From positions 13,000,804-13,064,803 of the forward strand of contig NC_084888.1 of NCBI RefSeq assembly GCF_958979055.1: DNA of 64,000 bases. Direction: 5' to 3'. Below, piece by piece: positions 63,557 to 64,000 of this stretch. Source of the DNA: Alnus glutinosa. Taxonomy: Eukaryota; Streptophyta; Magnoliopsida; Fagales; Betulaceae. How positions within the stretch are numbered: position 1 is the first letter of the stretch; every line of letters starts with the position of its first letter. The translations under genes were made by a program, and so were the position numbers. The notes under the pieces were generated by a model that saw nothing but the letters and a program-made list of their open reading frames with translations, did no database searches and had not been told where the DNA came from.

Positions 63557-64000
63557 CCGCACAAGAGCAAGAGACCTGGGGGATAAGTTTTAAAGGAAGG
63601 GGCTATGTTGTAAAGTTGGCATACGATAGTTTTTTTTTCCACCATAGCTGCATAAGACTTAGAAGAAGAAGGATCTGATGGTCGGGATGAAGATCCTCCA
63701 TTAAAGAAGGATTTGGCAGCGGTCAAAGTGGCCGGATCTTTTTTTGTTTCATTGGAAAAACAATTCAGTATTTTCTTGTCTATTTCATGTTTATTGCTTT
63801 CGGAGTTTTTAGATGATGTGTCAGCTTTTTATTGGAAGCTATAAAAGCTCCTTTTTACAGCCCATCCGGACCGAGGTATTCTATATATATGACATAAATT
63901 TCTTAAAAAATATTTCTTAGAAAAAAATTTACAAACTAGTTTTTAAAAGTAACATGAGTCATTTGCATGTGAGAAGTACATATTTTTTTTAAAAGCATTT
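63557..64000. other. Window end, nothing recognised
   Basis: A minus-strand ORF (63529-63726) contains GGSSSRPSDPSSSKSYAAMV. This is loosely reminiscent of the serine-rich leaders of retrotransposon-type DUF4283 proteins, but too short to call. Confidence 0.3.

Overview
This is a window of nuclear DNA from a flowering plant, most likely a woody core eudicot. The genes have many introns with plant-type GT-AG junctions. The proteins are typical plant versions: a TRB-type Myb/histone-H1 protein, DUF3511, a plant casein kinase 1-like protein and a plant eEF1B subunit. Introns and intergenic DNA are AT-rich, and every major class of plant transposon is present. The species cannot be fixed from the sequence alone.

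Six genes look intact. In order they are: a telomere-repeat-binding factor (TRB, + strand, 4500-8623); N-myristoyltransferase 1 (- strand, 9879-11180, single coding exon with a leader exon far upstream); eIF4A (+, 24390-27024, plus a leader exon near 22062-22185); a small DUF3511 protein (+, 31645-31998); a casein kinase 1-like kinase (-, 44331-49660, 14 coding exons); and an eEF1B beta/delta exchange factor (-, 57863-59541, with a leader exon near 61000). Spliced models give 277, 433, 413, 117, 474 and 231 residues, close to family lengths. Most are housekeeping genes of translation, protein lipidation, signalling or chromatin. Several carry telo-box (AAACCCTA) motifs in promoter, leader or leader intron, the class of site that TRB proteins bind.

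The most striking structure is a roughly 1.5 kb inverted duplication. The promoter, leader exon and first part of the leader intron of eIF4A (21817-23280, +) recur in inverted orientation at 11355-12850, inside the inferred leader intron of NMT1 and in the same sense as NMT1. NMT1 therefore appears to have acquired a second, eIF4A-derived promoter. On the eIF4A side the end of this segment has expanded into four tandem units of about 297 bp; the NMT1 side has one.

The rest is layered transposon sequence. A decayed LINE (1-3630) is split by a hAT element with a perfect 8-bp target duplication. Two relatives of that hAT lie at 39403-41186 (carrying a transposase remnant) and 62265-63276. A Copia element (13626-18666) has nearly identical LTRs but a broken gag-pol, and sits inside an older TIR element. 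An unrelated hAT (54583-56488) is nested in another dispersed repeat. Five palindromic Mutator-like MITEs occur, four with clear 9-bp target duplications. A TIR element at 41827-42603 has captured an AGC-kinase exon fragment. The last 700 bp hold the decayed 5' end of an LRR receptor gene.
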